DNA of 6,382 nt, from positions 1-6,382 of the forward strand of contig JAAVHM010000126.1 of assembly GCA_014799675.1 (NCBI GenBank). The letters are read 5' to 3'. Numbering within the stretch: the stretch's first letter is position 1; each line of letters starts with the position of its first letter. The position numbers and the translations under genes are program-made. Positions 5,104-6,382 of this stretch are shown here, piece by piece. The notes beneath the pieces are model-generated. The model was not told where the DNA came from, made no database searches, and worked only from the letters and a program-made list of their open reading frames with translations. The DNA is from Ruminococcus sp. Lineage in GTDB: Bacteria > Bacillota > Clostridia > Oscillospirales > Ruminococcaceae.

Positions 5104-5132
5104 ATTATACATCATATACTATAGCTTGTCAA
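5104..5132 (-). promoter_or_regulatory. Consensus sigma-A promoter of the exported protein/GNAT unit
   Basis: Perfect TTGACA (5127-5132) and perfect TATAAT (5104-5109) with a 17-nt spacer: the strongest promoter by sequence in the window. Predicted start is near 5097, giving a leader of about 36 nt. I see no operator-like palindrome around it, so expression may be high and largely constitutive. Confidence 0.88.
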
Positions 5133-5142
5133 TAGCTTTTGC

Positions 5143-5162
5143 AAAAAATGACATTCCATTTT
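5143..5162 (-). terminator. Weak AT-rich hairpin after ychF
   Basis: On the minus strand AAAATG (complement of 5157-5162) pairs with CATTTT (complement of 5145-5150) around a 6-nt loop, and the run of T continues to 5143. The stem has only one G-C pair, so termination here is doubtful. It starts 5 nt after the ychF stop and lies just before the next promoter. Confidence 0.3.
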
Positions 5163-5167
5163 ATATA

Positions 5168-6262
5168 TCACACATTAAAACGGAACAGAACCACGTCGCC
5201 GTCGTTCATAACATATTCCTTGCCCTCGGAACGCACCAGACCCTTTTCCTTTGCGGCGTTCATTGAACCGCAGTTTATAAGGTCGTCGAAGCTGACAACC
5301 TCGGCACGGATAAAGCCCTTTTCAAAATCGGTGTGAATTTTTCCCGCCGCCTGTGGAGCTTTAGTGCCTTTTTTGATAGTCCATGCGCGAACTTCGGGCT
5401 GTCCCGCAGTAAGATAGGAAATAAGTCCCAGGAGAGCGTAGCCCTCCTTAATTATCCTGTCGAGACCCGAAACCTCCAGTCCAAGCTCGGAAAGGAACAT
5501 TGCCTTGTCCTCGTCGTTCATATCGGAAATTTCCGCTTCAAGCTGGGCGCAGATAGGCAGTACCGCGGAATTTTCAGTTTTTGCTATCTCGCACACGGTC
5601 TTGTAATGCTCTGAGGTCTCGATATTGTTCTTGAAATCGTCCTCGCAGAGATTTGCCGCATATATAACAGGCTTTGCCGAAAGAAGCGGAGTAGTCTTTA
5701 TGATTTCCTCCTGCTCGGGGGTAAAGCCGTATGAACGGGCGGAGTGTCCCTCCTCCAAGTGACGCTTCAAGTCCTCTAAAAATTCAGCCTCCGCAAGAAA
5801 TTTCTTGTCCCCCTTTGCGGCCTTTTTAGCGCGGTCGATACGTCTTTCTATCAACTCTATATCGGAGAAAATAAGTTCCAGATCAATAGTTTCAATATCA
5901 CGGCGGGGATTTATTTCTCCGTCAACGTGAATAATGTCGATATCCTCAAAGCAGCGGACAACGTGAACGATAGCGTCCACCTCGCGGATATCCGCAAGGA
6001 ACTTGTTGCCGAGACCCTCGCCCTTTGAAGCACCCTTTACAAGTCCCGCAATGTCCACAAATTCAAGAGTTGCGGGGGTAAATTTATCGGGATTATACAT
6101 TTCCTTAAGCTTATCAAGACGCTCATCGGGAACGGAAACGATACCCACGTTCGGCTCAATGGTGCAGAACGGATAGTTTGCCGATTCTGCACCCGCGTTT
6201 GTCAGCGCATTGAAAAGCGTGCTTTTTCCCACATTGGGAAGTCCAACCATACCAAGTTTCAT
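5168..6262 (-). CDS. ychF: Redox-regulated Obg-family ATPase YchF, 364 aa
   Basis: Universally conserved P-loop ATPase of the OBG/HflX class that binds ribosomes and takes part in stress responses, notably to oxidants. The full length of 364 residues is typical. The Walker A/G1 loop GLPNVGKST is at 7-15 and the G3 motif DIAG at 70-73. The G4 position reads NLCE (204-207), the NxxE form that gives YchF its preference for ATP over GTP in place of NKxD. An alpha-helical coiled-coil insert spans about 130-230, and the C-terminal TGS domain spans about 281-363, ending in the characteristic DGDVVLFRFNV. C33 in YPFCTIEPN corresponds to E. coli Cys35, linked to redox control. ATG 6260-6262 has AAAGGA (6274-6279) 11 nt upstream. 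It starts 38 nt after the stop of an upstream gene, too close for an obvious promoter in the gap, so it may be read from an upstream start. Confidence 0.98.
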   Translation of the reverse strand: MKLGMVGLPNVGKSTLFNALTNAGAESANYPFCTIEPNVGIVSVPDERLDKLKEMYNPDKFTPATLEFVDIAGLVKGASKGEGLGNKFLADIREVDAIVHVVRCFEDIDIIHVDGEINPRRDIETIDLELIFSDIELIERRIDRAKKAAKGDKKFLAEAEFLEDLKRHLEEGHSARSYGFTPEQEEIIKTTPLLSAKPVIYAANLCEDDFKNNIETSEHYKTVCEIAKTENSAVLPICAQLEAEISDMNDEDKAMFLSELGLEVSGLDRIIKEGYALLGLISYLTAGQPEVRAWTIKKGTKAPQAAGKIHTDFEKGFIRAEVVSFDDLINCGSMNAAKEKGLVRSEGKEYVMNDGDVVLFRFNV

Positions 6263-6300
6263 AATATTGAAAGTCCTTTACTGTAATTTTTTAGCAATTG

Positions 6301-6381
6301 TTAAAATGAATATTCGTATCCGTCGTCGTCATCATCGTCAAAATTAAGCTCGCGAGCGTACTCGTCAGCATCGAAAGAAGC
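6301..6381 (-). CDS. C-terminal 26 residues of an unidentified protein with an acidic tail, cut by the window edge
   Basis: Reading from 6381 down to the TAA at 6301-6303 gives an open frame of 26 codons ending ELNFDDDDDDGYEYSF. The codons look like coding sequence (mixed GAC/GAT for Asp), the stop is followed by a short gap, and the ychF Shine-Dalgarno follows at once, so I read it as the 3' end of a gene in the same transcript as ychF. Too little is visible to name it; six consecutive Asp followed by an aromatic end is not diagnostic of any family I know. Confidence 0.6.
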   Translation of the reverse strand, partial: ASFDADEYARELNFDDDDDDGYEYSF

Positions 6382-6382
6382 T

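Noticed and set aside
1..6382. CRISPR arrays, tRNA or rRNA genes, insertion sequences, phage genes, toxin-antitoxin pairs.
   Set aside because: No spaced direct repeats, cloverleaf sequences, transposase or integrase motifs, or small paired genes were seen on either strand.

Overview
The window reads as chromosomal DNA of a low-to-moderate G+C Gram-positive anaerobe, most likely a Ruminococcus-like member of the Clostridia. This is an inference from several signs. There is a CdaA-type diadenylate cyclase with three N-terminal membrane segments. Shine-Dalgarno sites are strong (AAAGGA, GGAGG) and vegetative promoters are near consensus with 17-nt spacers. Gaps are AT-rich and between genes, and housekeeping genes sit beside a glycoside hydrolase gene with a LacI/CcpA-like operator. 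Every convincing gene lies on the minus strand, so the biological reading order is from right to left. I see no rRNA, tRNA, CRISPR array, insertion sequence or phage gene, and no gene-free stretch longer than 300 bases.

Right to left: the last 26 codons of an unidentified protein with an acidic tail (6301-6381) are followed 38 nt later by ychF (5168-6262), a universally conserved Obg-like ATPase. A consensus promoter (5104-5132) then drives a two-gene unit. Its first gene (3910-5061) encodes an exported protein I cannot assign, built from about five degenerate 28-35-residue repeats, an extremely Asp/Trp/Phe-rich stretch and a C-terminal domain. The second (3335-3892), 17 nt away, encodes a GNAT acetyltransferase of the COG3981 type. 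Next, a promoter with a LacI-family-like operator (3266-3317) precedes a cytoplasmic clan GH-A, GH26-like glycoside hydrolase (1801-3246). A MmcQ/YjbR-family protein (1372-1773) follows 27 nt later, and a strong hairpin terminator (1311-1347) closes the unit. A NUDIX hydrolase (757-1224, GTG start) has its own promoter, a 22-bp imperfect palindrome at its transcript start and a terminator-like hairpin (693-745). Last, a good promoter (635-663) drives cdaA, the c-di-AMP synthase, whose 3' end is cut by the left edge of the window.

How they work together: ychF and cdaA are core functions (translation/stress ATPase and c-di-AMP signalling). The genes between them look like small, separately controlled accessory units rather than one pathway. 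Three genes have longer open frames whose extra N-termini run over promoter elements; the Shine-Dalgarno positions set shorter starts, given below. I do not see a clear new multi-gene system. The least explained items are the exported repeat protein with its Asp/Trp patch and its tight pairing with an acetyltransferase, the divergent GH26-like enzyme under a sugar-type operator, and the palindrome in front of the NUDIX gene.
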